The position numbers were made by a program, and so were the translations under genes. This document shows, one piece after another, positions 45,492 through 56,488 of a DNA stretch of 64,000 nt. Source of the DNA: JASHPR01 sp963739645 (lineage in GTDB: Bacteria; Actinomycetota; Actinomycetes; Streptosporangiales; Streptosporangiaceae); the NCBI GenBank assembly GCA_963739645.1, contig CAVUBM010000101.1, positions 1-64,000 of the forward strand, in the 5' to 3' direction. Positions within the stretch are counted from its first letter, which is position 1; every line of letters begins with the position of its first letter. The notes below the pieces were generated by a model, which was not told the origin of the DNA, searched no databases, and saw nothing but the letters and a program-made list of their open reading frames with translations.

Positions 45492-46073
45492 ATGAGGTCG
45501 CAAGACCTGACCCCGGACCGTAAGGCGCGATTCGAGCAGGACGTCGTGCCGTTCATCGGCCAGCTCTACCCGGCTGCGCTCCGCATGACCAAGAACGCCA
45601 GCGACGCCGAGGACCTGGTGCAGGAGACCATCGCCAAGGCGTATGCCGCGTTCCACCAGTTCCGGCCGGGCACCAACCTCCGGGCCTGGCTGCACCGCAT
45701 CCTGGCCAACACGTTCATCAACGGGTACCGGAAGCGGCGGCGCGAGCCCACGGCCGCGCTCACCGCCGACCTGCAGGGAGACTGGCACACCGGCCATGAC
45801 CCGCTCGCCCCGCCCGCGCGCTCGGCCGAGGCCGAGGCGCTGGACCGGCTGGCCGACTCCGACATCCTGCGGGCCCTGCGCGAACTGCCGGACGACTTCA
45901 GGGTGGCCATCTACCTCGCCGACATCGAGGGCTACCCGTACAAGGAAGTCGCGGAGATCATGGGCACGCCGATCGGCACCGTGATGTCACGCCTGCACCG
46001 CGGCCGGAGCAAGCTCAGGGAGAAGCTCGCCGGCTATGCGCCCAAGCGCACTCTCCCGGCCCTGACCGGCTGA
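45492..46073 (+). CDS. ECF RNA polymerase sigma factor, SigR-like
   Basis: 193 residues. Region 2: FIGQLYPAALRMTKNASDAE, DLVQETIAKAYAAFHQFRPG, TNLRAWLHRILANTFINGYR, KRRREP. Region 4: LRALRELPDDFRVAIYLADI, EGYPYKEVAEIMGTPIGTVM, SRLHRGRSKLREKLAGYA. The whole chain aligns by eye with the thiol-stress sigma factors SigR/SigH. Those normally sit just upstream of a zinc anti-sigma gene (rsrA); here the next gene is convergent and unrelated, so no anti-sigma partner is adjacent. The last 40 bases overlap the convergent GT gene. Confidence 0.88.
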   Translation: MRSQDLTPDRKARFEQDVVPFIGQLYPAALRMTKNASDAEDLVQETIAKAYAAFHQFRPGTNLRAWLHRILANTFINGYRKRRREPTAALTADLQGDWHTGHDPLAPPARSAEAEALDRLADSDILRALRELPDDFRVAIYLADIEGYPYKEVAEIMGTPIGTVMSRLHRGRSKLREKLAGYAPKRTLPALTG

Positions 46074-47702
46074 TACAGGCTCAGCACCACCGACTGGACC
46101 GTCCAGCGCCGGATCAGGTGCATGCCGCCGACCAGCGCGAGTTCCTCGCGGTCCAGGCTGGTGACCGGCGCCCGCGGCGGGGTGTCGCGCCACCGCACGA
46201 CCCACACCCGGCGCGCGCCGCCGCCCGCGCGGCCCGCCCCGGCGTTCCACGCCGAGAACCGGGTGGCCAGCACCTCCGCCGGCACCGGGACGCCGGTCAG
46301 GGTGCCCGACGCCACCGGTGACTCGCCCAGGGCCAGATCGCGGAGCCTGCGGAACGGCGCCGGGTAGCCCAGGCTCACGACCCGGGTTTCCGACGGGATG
46401 AAGATGACCGCGTCCCCGGACCGCTCGTTCGCCGCGACCACCGCCGAGACCGCCCGCAGGTTGTCGGGCCTGGCCGAGCTGCGCCTGACCGCCTGCTGCG
46501 GCCCGATCAGCCCGGCCGCCCACACGGCGACGATCACCACCGGCACGATCCAGGTCAGGGCCGGGATCCTGATCCCCAGCGGCGACCCGGCGATCAGGCT
46601 GGCCAGCCCGACCAGCCCGGCCGCGCCGAGCAGGGCCAGCGCCGGCTGGCCGAAGACGACGTACCGTTCGACGTACACCGGCCGGATGAGGGAGACACCG
46701 AGCAGGACCAGCGGCGGCAGCACCAGCCAGGGCACGGCCACGGTGGCCACGCTGAGCTCGCGCCGACGGCCGGGCCGCAGGCTGGCCACGACGCCGACCA
46801 CCGCGAGCACGGCCACCAGCGGGATCAGCTGCCGGGAGCCAGCGGAATGCTCGAACAGGTTGCCCGCGGCGCGCAGGCCGGGCCGGGAGATCCAGCCCAG
46901 GGTCCGGTCCTGCCGGTAGCCGAGGACGACCAGCGGAGCCAGCACCACCACCGCGGCGGCCGCGGCGGCCAGCCACGGCAGCAGGCGGGCCCGGTTGCGG
47001 GTCACCAGCAGGGTGACGGCGTGCGCGGGCACCAGCAGCAGCGCGAACAGGCTGGCCATCCCGGTCGCCGCGATGGCCACGCCGTAGCAGGCCCACCAGC
47101 GCTTACGGCCGTCGGCCAGGGCCACGAGCAGCAGATAGGTAGCGGCGGCCGCGCACGCCGTGACCAGCCCGTAGGGCCGCGCGTCCTGTGCGTAAAAGGT
47201 GGTCTGAGGAGTGGCCACGTACAGCAGGCCGGCCAGCAGGCCGGTGAGCCCCGGCCCGGGCAGCCCGGTCATCCGGCCCAGCCGCCGGCCCAGGGCGGCG
47301 GTGATCCCGGCCGCGAGGCTGGTGGCCAGCAGCGAGGGCAGCCGCAGGGCCGCCGCGGACGTGCCCAGGACGCCGATGACCACGTGCATGCCCAGGTAAT
47401 AAGGCCCGTGCACGGCGTCCACGTGCAGCACCAGGGCAAAGATCTGGCCGAACGAGCGCTGGGCCGTGGTGAGCGTGTACGCCTCGTCCCGCCACAGCGA
47501 CGGGCCGCCGAGCCGGTAGCCGCCGACCGCCAGGGCGGCGAGCGCGGGGATGAGTCACGACCAGCCATCCGGGCAGCTGCCGGGAGGCCGCGCGCGGCGG
47601 GATCGCGCCCGCGCCGGCCGGGTCGACGGCCTGGCGGTCAGCGGGCCATGAAGGAGGCGTGGAGGGAGACGGGGAGGTGGGCGGGGGGCGGGGGCTGGCC
47701 AT
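46034..47702 (-). CDS. GT39-like membrane mannosyltransferase (one frameshift)
   Basis: About 556 residues. The N-terminus MASPRPPPTSPS with RQLPGWLVV is in one frame. A shift near 47552 gives GPSLWRDEAYTLTTAQRSFG (catalytic Asp-Glu after the first helix) and VLHVDAVHGPYYLGMHVVIG. About ten helices follow, with YVATPQTTFYAQDARPYGLV, a motif of actinobacterial polyprenyl-phosphate sugar transferases. A soluble C-terminal domain ends it. Likely adds a sugar to cell-wall glycan. Starts 15 bases after the next gene's stop on the same strand, so an operon with the glycerophosphotransferase gene. Confidence 0.8.
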
Positions 47703-47716
47703 AAGCAGGCTCCTGG

Positions 47717-50700
47717 TCAGCTGCCGAACACGCTGTCGCAGGCCCTGGCCGCGGCCTGGCCGTCGTCCAGCGGGCAGAACTTGGCCGCGAACGCCGCGTA
47801 GGCGGCCCGGTGCCTGGCCGCCACGGACTCGATGTCGCCGATCGCCGACACCACCTCGTCGGAGGTGGCCAGCAGCGGGCCGGGCGCCTCCGCCTCGAAG
47901 TCGAAGTAGAAACCGCGCAAGTTGTCACGGTACTGCTCAAGGTCGTAGGTGAAGAAGAGCATGGGCTGGCCGGTCGGGGCGAAGTCGAACATCACCGACG
48001 AGTAGTCGGTCACCAGCACGTCGCTGACCAGGAACAGCTCGGAGATGTCCGGGTAGCTGGTCACGTTGATCGCGAAATCCGGCCGCGGGCCGGCCGGCAC
48101 GTCGTCGGCCATGTGGTGGTGCCCGCGGACCAGGATCACGTGGTCGTCGCCGAGCGCCTGCCACGCGCGCTCGAGGTCCAGCCGGAAGTCGAAGCGGTAC
48201 CGGCCCGACGCGTAGTACTGGTTGTCCCGCCAGGTCGGCGCGTACAGCACCGACCGCTTCCCGTCCGGCAGGCCCAGCCGCCGCCGGACCTCGCCGGCGA
48301 CCTGGCCGGCGTCGCCGCTGCGCAGGATGTCGTTGCGCGGGTAGCCGGACTCCAGATCTCGCCGTCGTACCGGAAGGCCCGGCGCATGATCGGGGTGCTG
48401 AACGGGTTGGGCGACAGCAGCAGGTCCCACTTGGCCACGTCCCTGGCCAGGCGCGTCGAAGTAGCCGGCCCCGCTGATGAACTGGGCCTGCTCGACGTCG
48501 AAGCCGATCCGCTTCAGCGGCGTGCCGTGCCAGGTCTGCACGTAGATCTGGCCGTCCCGCTTGTGGTAGATGTCGAGCCCATGTCGTCGTTGGCGATCAC
48601 GTACCGGGACCTGGCCAGCGCCTCGAAGTAGTCCTCGGTTCGGTGAGCACGACCCGCGCGCCGTCGGGCGCGGGCACGGAGTAGTCGTTGACCACCCAGA
48701 TGTGCTCGCGGCGGTCGCCGCGGCGGCGCAGCTCATCCGCGATGCCGCGCGGATTGTCCCCGCACTGCTTGCCCTTCCAGCTGATGAACACCACCGCGTC
48801 CCGGAACGGGAGCTTCTGCTGCAGCGGGTAGTAGACGCCGCGCAGCATCCGCCGCTGGACCCGGCCGTGCTCGGTGAGCTTGAGCGCGGGCGCCGACGGC
48901 CAGGATCGGCGTGTCGTAGCCGATCGTGGTGAAGCGGAAGACCTTCGAGCCCGAAGGCGAGCTTGCGGCCGTCGATGTCGGCCAGCCGGGCGTGGTCGTA
49001 GCGCGGCACGATCAGCCCGGCGTCACCGGTTCCGGCCCGGCGCACGAGGATCTCCCAGCTTCCGTCGCGCAGCGGCAGCAGCCGCCCGAACGACGGCATC
49101 GCGGGTCGACGTCGATGGTGATGGTGAACGTGTCGCCGTCCCGGTCGAACGCGACCACGTGCTGCTCGGTTGACGAGCGCCGGCGCAGCACGGTCTCGAA
49201 GGAGCCCTCGACGGACGCCGGGTAAATGCCGCGCAGCGTCAGCCGCCCGTCATCGCTCCACGCGTGCTCCTGGATCACCGGGCACACCGCGCGGCCGCGA
49301 TCGCCGTGTTGCCGTCCCTGGTCCGCTCGACCGCGATCTCCTGGTGGCCGGCCGGGTACTGGTACTCGGCCTGCCCGACCGGGAACGCCACCCGCATCCG
49401 CTCCTGGCCGCCGGCCGCGACGTACAGGTCCCATTCCGAGCCGTTCTCGCCGGCCTGCTCGCCCTGGGCCGGAGCCAGGAGGCGCAGCGGTATCGCGCCG
49501 TGCACCCGCACCGTCTCGCCGTCCGTCCGGTGCACGGTGGCCGGGAGATGCTGCGTGGCCGCACCCTTCGGCCGGGCCAGGATCAGCTCGCGGCTGGCCT
49601 GCCGCGGCCAGCCGGTCGACGTCCACGTCGATCCGAGGTCGCTGGCCGTGTGGTCGCACAGCCGCGCAGCACCGCGGGCGTCTGGTACCGCCACCTGCAG
49701 CCGCTTCGCCGGCCCAGCGGGCCCCGAACCTGATGCCGGGCGCCACCTCGAGGAACTCCGGGCGCTCGGCGGGGCCGCGGACCGGCGTGTGCAGCCGCGT
49801 GGGACGCCACACGCCCGCGCCCCCTGACCAGCACGTAGCAGTCCCAGTCGCCGGTCAGCCAGCGGCGCCCGACCCGGAACCACCGGGAGCTGATCTCGCA
49901 GCCGGAAGCCGGCCCAGTCGTAGGCGTACCTGTCCTGTCCCGACCACTTGGTGGCGTCGGGATGGCGGAGCGAGCGGGCCGGGATCACGATCGGCAGCCG
50001 CCGCCGCCGGCCGGCCGCAGGATGACGATCTTGGAGGCGTGCCTGCGCTTGGTGATGTCGACCGACGGCACGAACGCGCATCCGGTGATGACCAGCCGGT
50101 GGCCGCGCCAGCCGAGGCCCTCGACGCGGACGAACGGGTCGAGCTCCCGCCAGTACGGCCGGTAGACGCGGCCCGGGATCTTCAGGCTGCGGTCGCCGCG
50201 GAACGGGCAGGTCGGCCGCAGATCCGGCCGAATCGCCGGACCATCGGCGATGGTCTTGATCGGCTGCCGGGCCTGCCAGGCGTTGAACTCCCTGAGCTGC
50301 TCGAGCTGGCCCGTCCTGATCAGGTGGTAGGCGAGCTTGTGCGTGGACGGCAGCTTCGCGATCACGCGCCGGTCGACCTGGCTAGGTACTTGCCGCCGAG
50401 CACGATGAACTCGGCCTGGTACTCGTCGCTGGTCCGGGACAGGTCGCCGACGTACAGCCACAGGTCGTTCACCAGCGCCTTGCGCTGATGCTCGCGGAGC
50501 AGTCTGGCGCGATCCGCGCTCGCGCAGGAACGCGTCGATCGCGAGCAGCGCGGTGATCCGGTCCCTGAAGTTGCTGATGCTCGGTCCGCGACTGGGTGAT
50601 CGACAGCTCGCCCTTGCCGCGCTCGCGCCAGTAGTAGATCGGGTCCGGGATCACGTCCACGGCCTTGGCCAGCACGTGAGCGCGGGTCATGGCCTGGAGG

Positions 50701-51252
50701 TCCTCCCAGAGCCATGACCTCGGGAAAGGACATCCCGGCGGAATCCCAGAACGACCGGCGGAAGAGCTTGTTCCACACCGAGACGTCCCAGAACAGCTCG
50801 GGCGAGACGCTGATGTGCGTGCCGATGCGCCTGGTCTTGATCGCGCGGGAGTGCATGCCCGACAGCGTGATCCCGGCCGGGCCGATCCGCTCGACGCCAC
50901 CCGACACGAAGTCAGAACCCGACGTCTGCAGGGTGTGCAGCATGATCTCCAGGGCGTGACTGGGCAGCATGTCGTCCGCGTCGACAAAGGCGAGGAACTC
51001 GCCCGTGGCCTTCTCGATACCCCGGTTGCGGGCGTATCCGGGACCCCCGTTGGTCACGCTCACCAGGAAGAATCTCGGGTCATCGTCGGCCTGGCGCTGG
51101 GCGATCTTCGCGCTGCCGTCGGTCGAGCCGTCGTCCACCATGATCACTTCGAGGCTGGTCACGGTCTGGGCGGCGATGGACCGCAGGCAGTCGGCGAGCA
51201 GGTCCTCGTTGTTGTAAAAGGGCACAACCACGCTGATCTGCGGACCGGTCAT
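47717..51252 (-). pseudogene. Large bifunctional GT2 / CDP-glycerol glycerophosphotransferase gene, broken by many frameshifts
   Basis: Read as one gene it would be about 1,178 residues. N-terminus: GT2 domain from ATG 51252 (ISVVVPFYNNEDLLADCLRS, IMVDDGSTDGSAKIA, GGPGYARNRGIEKATGEFLA, FVDADDM). The middle is a region I do not recognise (KIPGRVYRPYWRELDPFVRV). C-terminus: TagB/TagF-type domain (YVQTWHGTPLKRIGFD, VLYAPTWRDNQYYASGRYRF, HVILVRGHHHMADDVP, SELFLVSDVLVTDYSSVMFD). Frame changes near 50715, 50590, 50515, 50385, 50000, 49890 and several between 49800 and 48380: about ten in 3.5 kb. Normal function would be assembly of a poly(glycerol-phosphate) or glycosylated wall polymer. Either a decayed gene or a poorly assembled stretch; the protein matches on both sides of each shift favour the latter. 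Confidence 0.7.
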
Positions 51253-51351
51253 GGCGTCGCTCTCTTCCCGGGGGCGTGCGGGCACGCCTGCATCTATGCC
51301 GGGAAGCCTAGGAAGTCAGGCGCAGTACGGTCACTATACGCGGTCGGATAG

Positions 51352-52116
51352 TCACTCACCGCGCCAGACGGGTGCCCGCTTCTCCGCGAAGGCGACCGCG
51401 CCCTCCGTCGCGTCCGCAGATACGAACACCGGGCCGATCACCTCGCCCTGCCGGGCGAACGCCTCATCGCTGGACCAGTCCGCGGACTCGACAATGACTC
51501 GCTTGCTGGCGGCGAGCGCAAGCGGGGCTCCCAGAGCAACCCGCGCCGCCAATTCCCTGGCGCCGGCCAGTGCCTGGCCGGCGCCGACCAGACTACTGAC
51601 CAGGCCGGCCTGGTGCAGGCGATCGGCGGGGAAGTGCTCACCGGTCAGGGCGATCTCCATGGCCAGGTGGTAAGGGATCCGGCGCGGCAGCCGGAGCAGG
51701 CCGCCCGCGCCGGCCGCCAGGCCCCGCCTCACCTCGGGCAGGCCGAACTTCGCCGTCTCGCTCGCGACGATCAGGTCGCAGCTCAGCGCGATCTCGAAGC
51801 CGCCGGCCAGCGCGTAGCCCTCCACCGCCGCGATCACCGGCTTGACCGGCGGCTGCTCGGTGATCCCGGCCAGGCCGCGGCCCTCCACCACGGGGTGGTC
51901 GCCGGCCAGGAAGGCCTTCAGGTCCATGCCCGCGCTGAACGTTCCGCCGGCCCCGGTGATGATCAGCACCCGGACGTCCGGATTCCCGTCGAGCTCGTCG
52001 ATGGCCGCGGCCATGGCCCGGGCGACCTCGCCGTTGACCGCGTTGCGGGCCTGCGGGCGATTGATGGTGATAACGGCGATCCCGTCGCCAGCCTCGGTGA
52101 GAACCGCGTCCGTCAT
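51352..52116 (-). CDS. Enoyl-CoA hydratase/isomerase (crotonase) family protein
   Basis: 254 residues. INRPQARNAVNGEVARAMAA, VLIITGAGGTFSAGMDLKAF (oxyanion-hole AGMDLK), KPVIAAVEGYALAGGFEIAL, SCDLIVASETAKFGLPEVRR (catalytic Glu position) and GLAAGAGGLLRLPRRIPYHL follow the family. C-terminal FAEKRAPVWRGE is typical of fatty-acid catabolic members. Adjacent to an SDR of the 3-hydroxyacyl-CoA dehydrogenase kind, same strand, 52-base gap; together they fit beta-oxidation of an unusual acyl-CoA. Confidence 0.9.
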   Translation of the reverse strand: MTDAVLTEAGDGIAVITINRPQARNAVNGEVARAMAAAIDELDGNPDVRVLIITGAGGTFSAGMDLKAFLAGDHPVVEGRGLAGITEQPPVKPVIAAVEGYALAGGFEIALSCDLIVASETAKFGLPEVRRGLAAGAGGLLRLPRRIPYHLAMEIALTGEHFPADRLHQAGLVSSLVGAGQALAGARELAARVALGAPLALAASKRVIVESADWSSDEAFARQGEVIGPVFVSADATEGAVAFAEKRAPVWRGE

Positions 52117-52168
52117 CGCTGCCCCTCGGCCTGGTCGGGTTGAGCTGGCCTGCGTTACCGCTGCCCCG

Positions 52169-52942
52169 TCACTTGGGCTGGAACCTGACCCCGCCGTCGA
52201 ACCTGATCACATCGGCGTTCATGTAGTCGTTCTCGATCAGCGCGCGGACCAGGTGCGCGAACTCGGCCGCGGTGCCCATCCGCTTCGGGAACACGATCGG
52301 GGCGCTCAGCTTGGCCTTGAACTCGTCGGCGCCCGGCCCGGTGCCGTAGATAGGCGTGTCGATGATCCCGGGGCAGATGGTGTTCACCCGCACCCCGATC
52401 GCGGCCAGGTCGCGGGCCGCGGGGACGGTCATGCCGATGATCCCGCCCTTCGACGCCGAGTAGGCCACCTGGCCGGTCTGCCCCTCGAGGCCAGCGACCG
52501 AGGCGGTGTTGATGACCACCCCGCGCTGCCCGTCGGCGTCGGCGGGCTCGGTCTTGGCGACCGCCGCGGCGCCGATCCGCATCAGGTTGAACGTGCCGAT
52601 CAGGTTGATGTCGATGACCTTCCGGTACGCGGCGAGGTCATGCGGGGTCCCGTCGCGGCCCACGGTGCGGGCGGCCCAGCCGATTCCCGCGCAGCTCACG
52701 ACCACCCGCAGCGGCGGCCCGGCGGAGGCGGCCGCGTCGACCGCCGCCTGGACAGACTGCTCGTCGGCCACGTCGGTCCTGACGAAGACGCCGCCGATGG
52801 CGTCGGCCACCGCCTTGCCCTGCGCGTCGTTAAGGTCAGCGACGACCACCGTGGCGCCCGCGGCGGCAAGCTCGCGCGCGGTGGCCTCGCCCAGGCCGCT
52901 CGCGCCCCCGGACACTATTGCCCCGACTGCGTTCAGTTCCAT
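52169..52942 (-). CDS. SDR oxidoreductase, 3-hydroxyacyl-CoA dehydrogenase type II-like
   Basis: 257 residues. AIVSGGASGLGEATARELAA (TGxxxGxG cofactor loop in SGGASGLG form), VVVSCAGIGWA, INTASVAGLEGQTGQVAYSA with SKGG (Ser-Tyr-Lys triad, YSASK), and VRVNTICPGIIDTPIYGTGP. The insertion between the Asn and Ser (AAAVAKTEPADADGQRGVVI) and the C-terminal NADVIRFDGGVRFQPK match HSD10/FabG-like acyl-CoA dehydrogenases. Cytoplasmic. Probably works with the neighbouring crotonase. Confidence 0.9.
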   Translation of the reverse strand: MELNAVGAIVSGGASGLGEATARELAAAGATVVVADLNDAQGKAVADAIGGVFVRTDVADEQSVQAAVDAAASAGPPLRVVVSCAGIGWAARTVGRDGTPHDLAAYRKVIDINLIGTFNLMRIGAAAVAKTEPADADGQRGVVINTASVAGLEGQTGQVAYSASKGGIIGMTVPAARDLAAIGVRVNTICPGIIDTPIYGTGPGADEFKAKLSAPIVFPKRMGTAAEFAHLVRALIENDYMNADVIRFDGGVRFQPK

Positions 52943-53291
52943 GCCGGGAGCTTACTGGCCGCCCGGGCAGGCGGCCCGAACAGGGTTCGGTTTGCTGCGA
53001 GCGCAAGCCGTTCACCGGGCTTTATGTCGGTACCCCCGCCTAGCATGCGAAGCAGATAAATGGCACGGCCGCGGAATGCCAGGGCCCCGCGCGGCGCTAG
53101 TGCCTAGGCAGCAGGGGGCCTCCGCGAGCCAGTTACCCGGGAATAAGTGTTTGAGATATATCTCGTTTCCGGGTTATCGTGTGAACCCGAGCTGGCTGAG
53201 AGGCAATGGGCGGCCCGGAAGGATCGGGGCGGCCCGGAACCTGGGCGGACCTGCGGATGGCCGGCTAGGGGCGGGAAGTCGAGGAGGACAG
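52943..53291. other. Intergenic region upstream of the exporter gene
   Basis: 349 bases, no gene. Holds the palindromes TGCCTAGGCA (53101-53110) and GAGATATATCTC (53153-53164); the latter lies 128 bases before the exporter start and may be a regulator site. Confidence 0.45.
53153..53164. promoter_or_regulatory. Palindrome upstream of DHA2 exporter
   Basis: GAGATATATCTC, perfect 12 bp, in an AT-rich patch. Plausible repressor operator; no adjacent regulator gene. Confidence 0.35.
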
Positions 53292-55048
53292 GTGCGGAAG
53301 TACGCAGGGAACCCGTGGCTGGTGCTGCTGGTGGTCTCGCTCGGGTTCTTCATGACCCTGCTGGACCTGACGATCGTGAACATCGCGATCCCCAACATGA
53401 TCACGAAGCTGCACGCCTCTCTGGATGACGTCCTGTGGGTGATCAACGCCTATGCCCTGGTCCTCGCCGTGCTGGTCATCACGACCGGCAGGCTGGGTGA
53501 CCTGTTCGGCCCGCGCATCCTGTTCATGAACGGGGTGGCGGTGTTCACCGCGGCATCGGCCGCCTGCGGCCTGGCCCCGAGCCCCGGCTGGCTGATCGCG
53601 TTCCGCGCCGTCCAGGGCCTGGGCGCGGCCATGCTGATGCCGCAGACCCTGACGATCATCACGAACACCTTCCCGCCGGAACGGCGCGGCGCCGCGTTCG
53701 GCGTCTGGGGCGCGGTCGCCGGCGTGGCCACCATCGCCGGGCCGACGCTGGGCGGGCTGCTGGTGAGCGCGTTCGACTGGCGGTGGATCTTCTTCGTGAA
53801 CCTGCCGATCGGCGTGATCGTGCTGCTGATCACCCCGGTCCTCATCCCCAACCTGCGGCTCGGCCGCAAGCACCGGATCGACATCCCCGGCGTGCTGCTC
53901 GCCAGCGCGGCGCTGCTGGCCATCTGCTACGGGCTCGTCGAGGGACAGAAGTACGACTGGGGCACGATCACGTCGTTCATCAGCATCCCACTCATCCTGG
54001 GCGTCGGGGTGGTGCTGCTCGGGGCCTTCCTCGTCTACCAGAGGATGACCCAGGGGCAGGAGCCACTGGTGCCGTTCGCCCTGTTCAGGGACCGGAACTA
54101 CACGGTGGTGAACTGGGTGTCCGGCGTGCTGGCGGTCGGCATGATGGGCATCTTCCTGCCGTTCACGATCTACCTGCAGTCGGTGCTCGGCTTCTCGGCG
54201 CTGAAGGCCGGCCTCGCGCTGGCGCCCGCCTCCGTGATCTCGATGTTCGTCGCCCCGGTCGCGGGCCGGATGACCGACAAGATCGGCGGCAAGTACATCC
54301 TGATGTCCGGTCTGCTGCTGTTCGGGTTCGGCATGGGCTGGCTGGCCCTGATCGCGACCCCGGCTTCGTCGTGGCAGGACTTCCTGGCCCCGCTGCTCAT
54401 AGCCGGGGTCGGCATGGGCTGCACGTTCGCGCCGCTGGTCACCACGGCCATGCGCAACATCCAGCCGCAGATGGCGGGCGCGGCGTCGGGCGTGCTGAAC
54501 ACCGTCCGGCAGGTCGGCCTCGTGATCGGCACGGCCGCGGTCGGCGCCCTGCTGCAGAACCGGCTGGTGTCGGAGATGACCAGCCAGGCCACCGCCCGCT
54601 CGGCCGCGCTGCCCGCGCAGGTGCGCGGCCGGTTCATCACCGAGATCCAGAACACGGCCAGGAACGGCATCCAGGTCGGGGCCGGCCAGAACGGCGGCAT
54701 CAGCAAGCAGTCCGGCCTGCCCGCCAACCTGGTCGCGGAGGTCGCGAGGATCGGCCACGAGGTCTTCACGTTCGGGTACGTGGACGCCATGAAGTCGACC
54801 ATGGTGCTGCCCGTCGTGCTGCTGACCGTCGCCGCGCTGAGCTGCCTCGCCATCCAGCAGCAGCGCAAGCAGCCGGCCCCCGTGGTCGCTGGCGCAGCGG
54901 TGGCTGGCGCCGTAGGTGCTGGCGCGCGGGTGATGCCACAGCGGCTAACGGCGCAGCGGCTAACGGCGCAGCAACTGACGGCGCACCGGTCGGGGGCCCG
55001 GCGGCTGAGGACTCGGCCGCCGGGGCGCGCACCCAGCCCACGCCCTAA
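53292..55048 (+). CDS. DHA2-type MFS drug/proton antiporter (14 membrane helices)
   Basis: Start GTG 53292 (GAGGAGG, four-base spacing): RKYAGNPWLVLLVVSLGFFM with TLLDLTIVNIAIPNM, the D1 motif of the DHA2 family. Motif A is GRLGDLFGPR, motif C VAGVATIAGPTLGGLLVSAF, and PFALFRDRNYTVVNW comes between helices. A long extracytoplasmic loop lies before the last helix. The open frame runs to 55103, but the C-terminus past residue 540 (RLTAQRLTAQQLTAHRS) looks out of frame. A one-base shift near 54930 gives DATAANGAAANGAATDGAPV and stops at 55048, six bases before a strong terminator hairpin, so I place the end there. Probable antibiotic or lipid exporter. Confidence 0.88.
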
Positions 55049-55054
55049 CGGGAG

Positions 55055-55083
55055 CGGCCCGCCAGGGAGAACCTGGCGGGCCG
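55055..55083 (+). terminator. Terminator hairpin after the exporter
   Basis: CGGCCCGCCAGG (55055-55066), loop GAGAA, exact complement (55072-55083). Placed to serve both the exporter and the convergent kamA-like gene. Confidence 0.75.
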
Positions 55084-55113
55084 TGCCCGTAGCGGGAGGG
55101 TAACAGCAGGGCT

Positions 55114-56488
55114 TCAGCTCATCGCGAGCATCTCCGGCGCCCACTGACCGGGAACCCTGGCGGGCTCGGACTCGAAGGGGAACCTCTCGGCGAACGCGGG
55201 CTCCAGGTCGGACAGCCAGATCGCGGTCGGGTCGTACCGCGCGAAGAACGGCTTGCCGACCAGATCCGGATTGCGAGCCTGGATCATGTGCAGGGCGAAC
55301 ACCTTCTCGCCCGCCACCTCGACCACCCCGTCGATGCACACCTTGCCCGGGGTCGCCGACATGGACGGGCCGCGCACGGTGCGGCACAGGCCTGAAACGC
55401 TCGAGTAGGCGTCGCGGAAGATCTCGTGTCCCCTGGCCAGCGGCACCGCGAAATACCCCTGCGGGCCCGTGTCGCGTTCCACGAACATGTAGTAGGGGAC
55501 CATGCCCATCCGCATCTGGCTGCGCCACATGCGGGCCCAGAGGACGGGATCATCGTTGATGGACCTGATCAGCGGCGCCTGAGTCCGGATCACCGCGCCC
55601 ACCGACCTGATCCGGCGCACCGCGTCGGCCACGAGCGACGACTCGAGCTCCCGGGGATGGGAGAAGTGCGCCATGATGGCCAGGACTCTTGCCCGAGGCG
55701 ATGACCTCCTCGAACAGTCGCAAGGTGTCGTCGGAGTCCGGGTCGCTGACGAAGCGCTGCGGCCAGTAGCCGAGCGCCTTGGTCCCGATCCTGATCGACT
55801 CGATATGCCCGAGTTCGGGATCGAGCAGCGGCTCGATGTAGCGCCGCAGCACCGCCGCGCCCATGATCATCGGATCCCCGCCGGTGATCAGGACGCTGGT
55901 GACCTCGGGATGCTGCCGGAGATAGGCGGTGACCCTGGTCATGTCGTCGGTGGCCATCTTCAGATCCGGCTCATCCACGAACTGGGCCCACCGGAAGCAG
56001 TAGGTGCAGTACGCGTGGCAGGTCTGTCCCTGTTTGGGGAATATCAGCACGGTTTCCGAATATTTATGCTGAACTCCGGGCAGCGGCTCGTCCGCCAGAT
56101 CGGGGATGTTGAGGGCGAGCTGACCAGCGGGATGCGGGTTGAGCCGGGTCCGCACGGCATGCGCGGCGGCCCGAACCTCGGCCTCCGGGGCATCCCGGGC
56201 CAGCAGCCCGGCGATCTCGCTGACGTCCTCGGCCGGGAGCATGTCGGCCTGCGGGAAAACAAGCCGGTAGATCGGGTCGTCTGGCGCCGCATCCCAGTCG
56301 ATGAGGCGCTCGACGACGTACTCGTTGGTGCGGAACGGAAGCACCGTGGCCACTGCCCTGACCGCCAGCCGCTCGCTGTCGTCCAGGCCCGCACGCGCGG
56401 TCAGGTCGTCCAGGTGCTTGGCTGTGTAAGCGCGGAAACGGCGGCCAGGCGATGTGAGGCCGGGCGCCATCTGCTGAAGTCCAGTCAC
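55114..56488 (-). CDS. Lysine 2,3-aminomutase-family radical SAM enzyme (one frameshift)
   Basis: About 458 residues from GTG 56488 (GGAGGGAG upstream). The radical SAM cluster motif is CHAYCTYCFRW at about residue 145. PLP/substrate-side blocks typical of KamA follow: TSVLITGGDPMIMGAAVLRR, IRIGTKALGYWPQRF and, after a shift near 55690, LAIMAHFSHPRELE, RTQAPLIRSINDD, MRMGMVPYYMFVERDTG and QGYFAVPLARGHEIF. The usual partner gene of beta-lysine acetylation (GNAT) is not adjacent. Residues 1-130 are longer than in the clostridial enzyme. Substrate lysine is inferred only from family; some relatives act on glutamate or peptides. Confidence 0.82.

Noticed and set aside
54945..55103. Exporter C-terminus RLTAQRLTAQQLTAHRS as a functional repeat
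   Set aside because: Better explained as the wrong frame after a one-base shift; the alternative frame stops right before the terminator hairpin.
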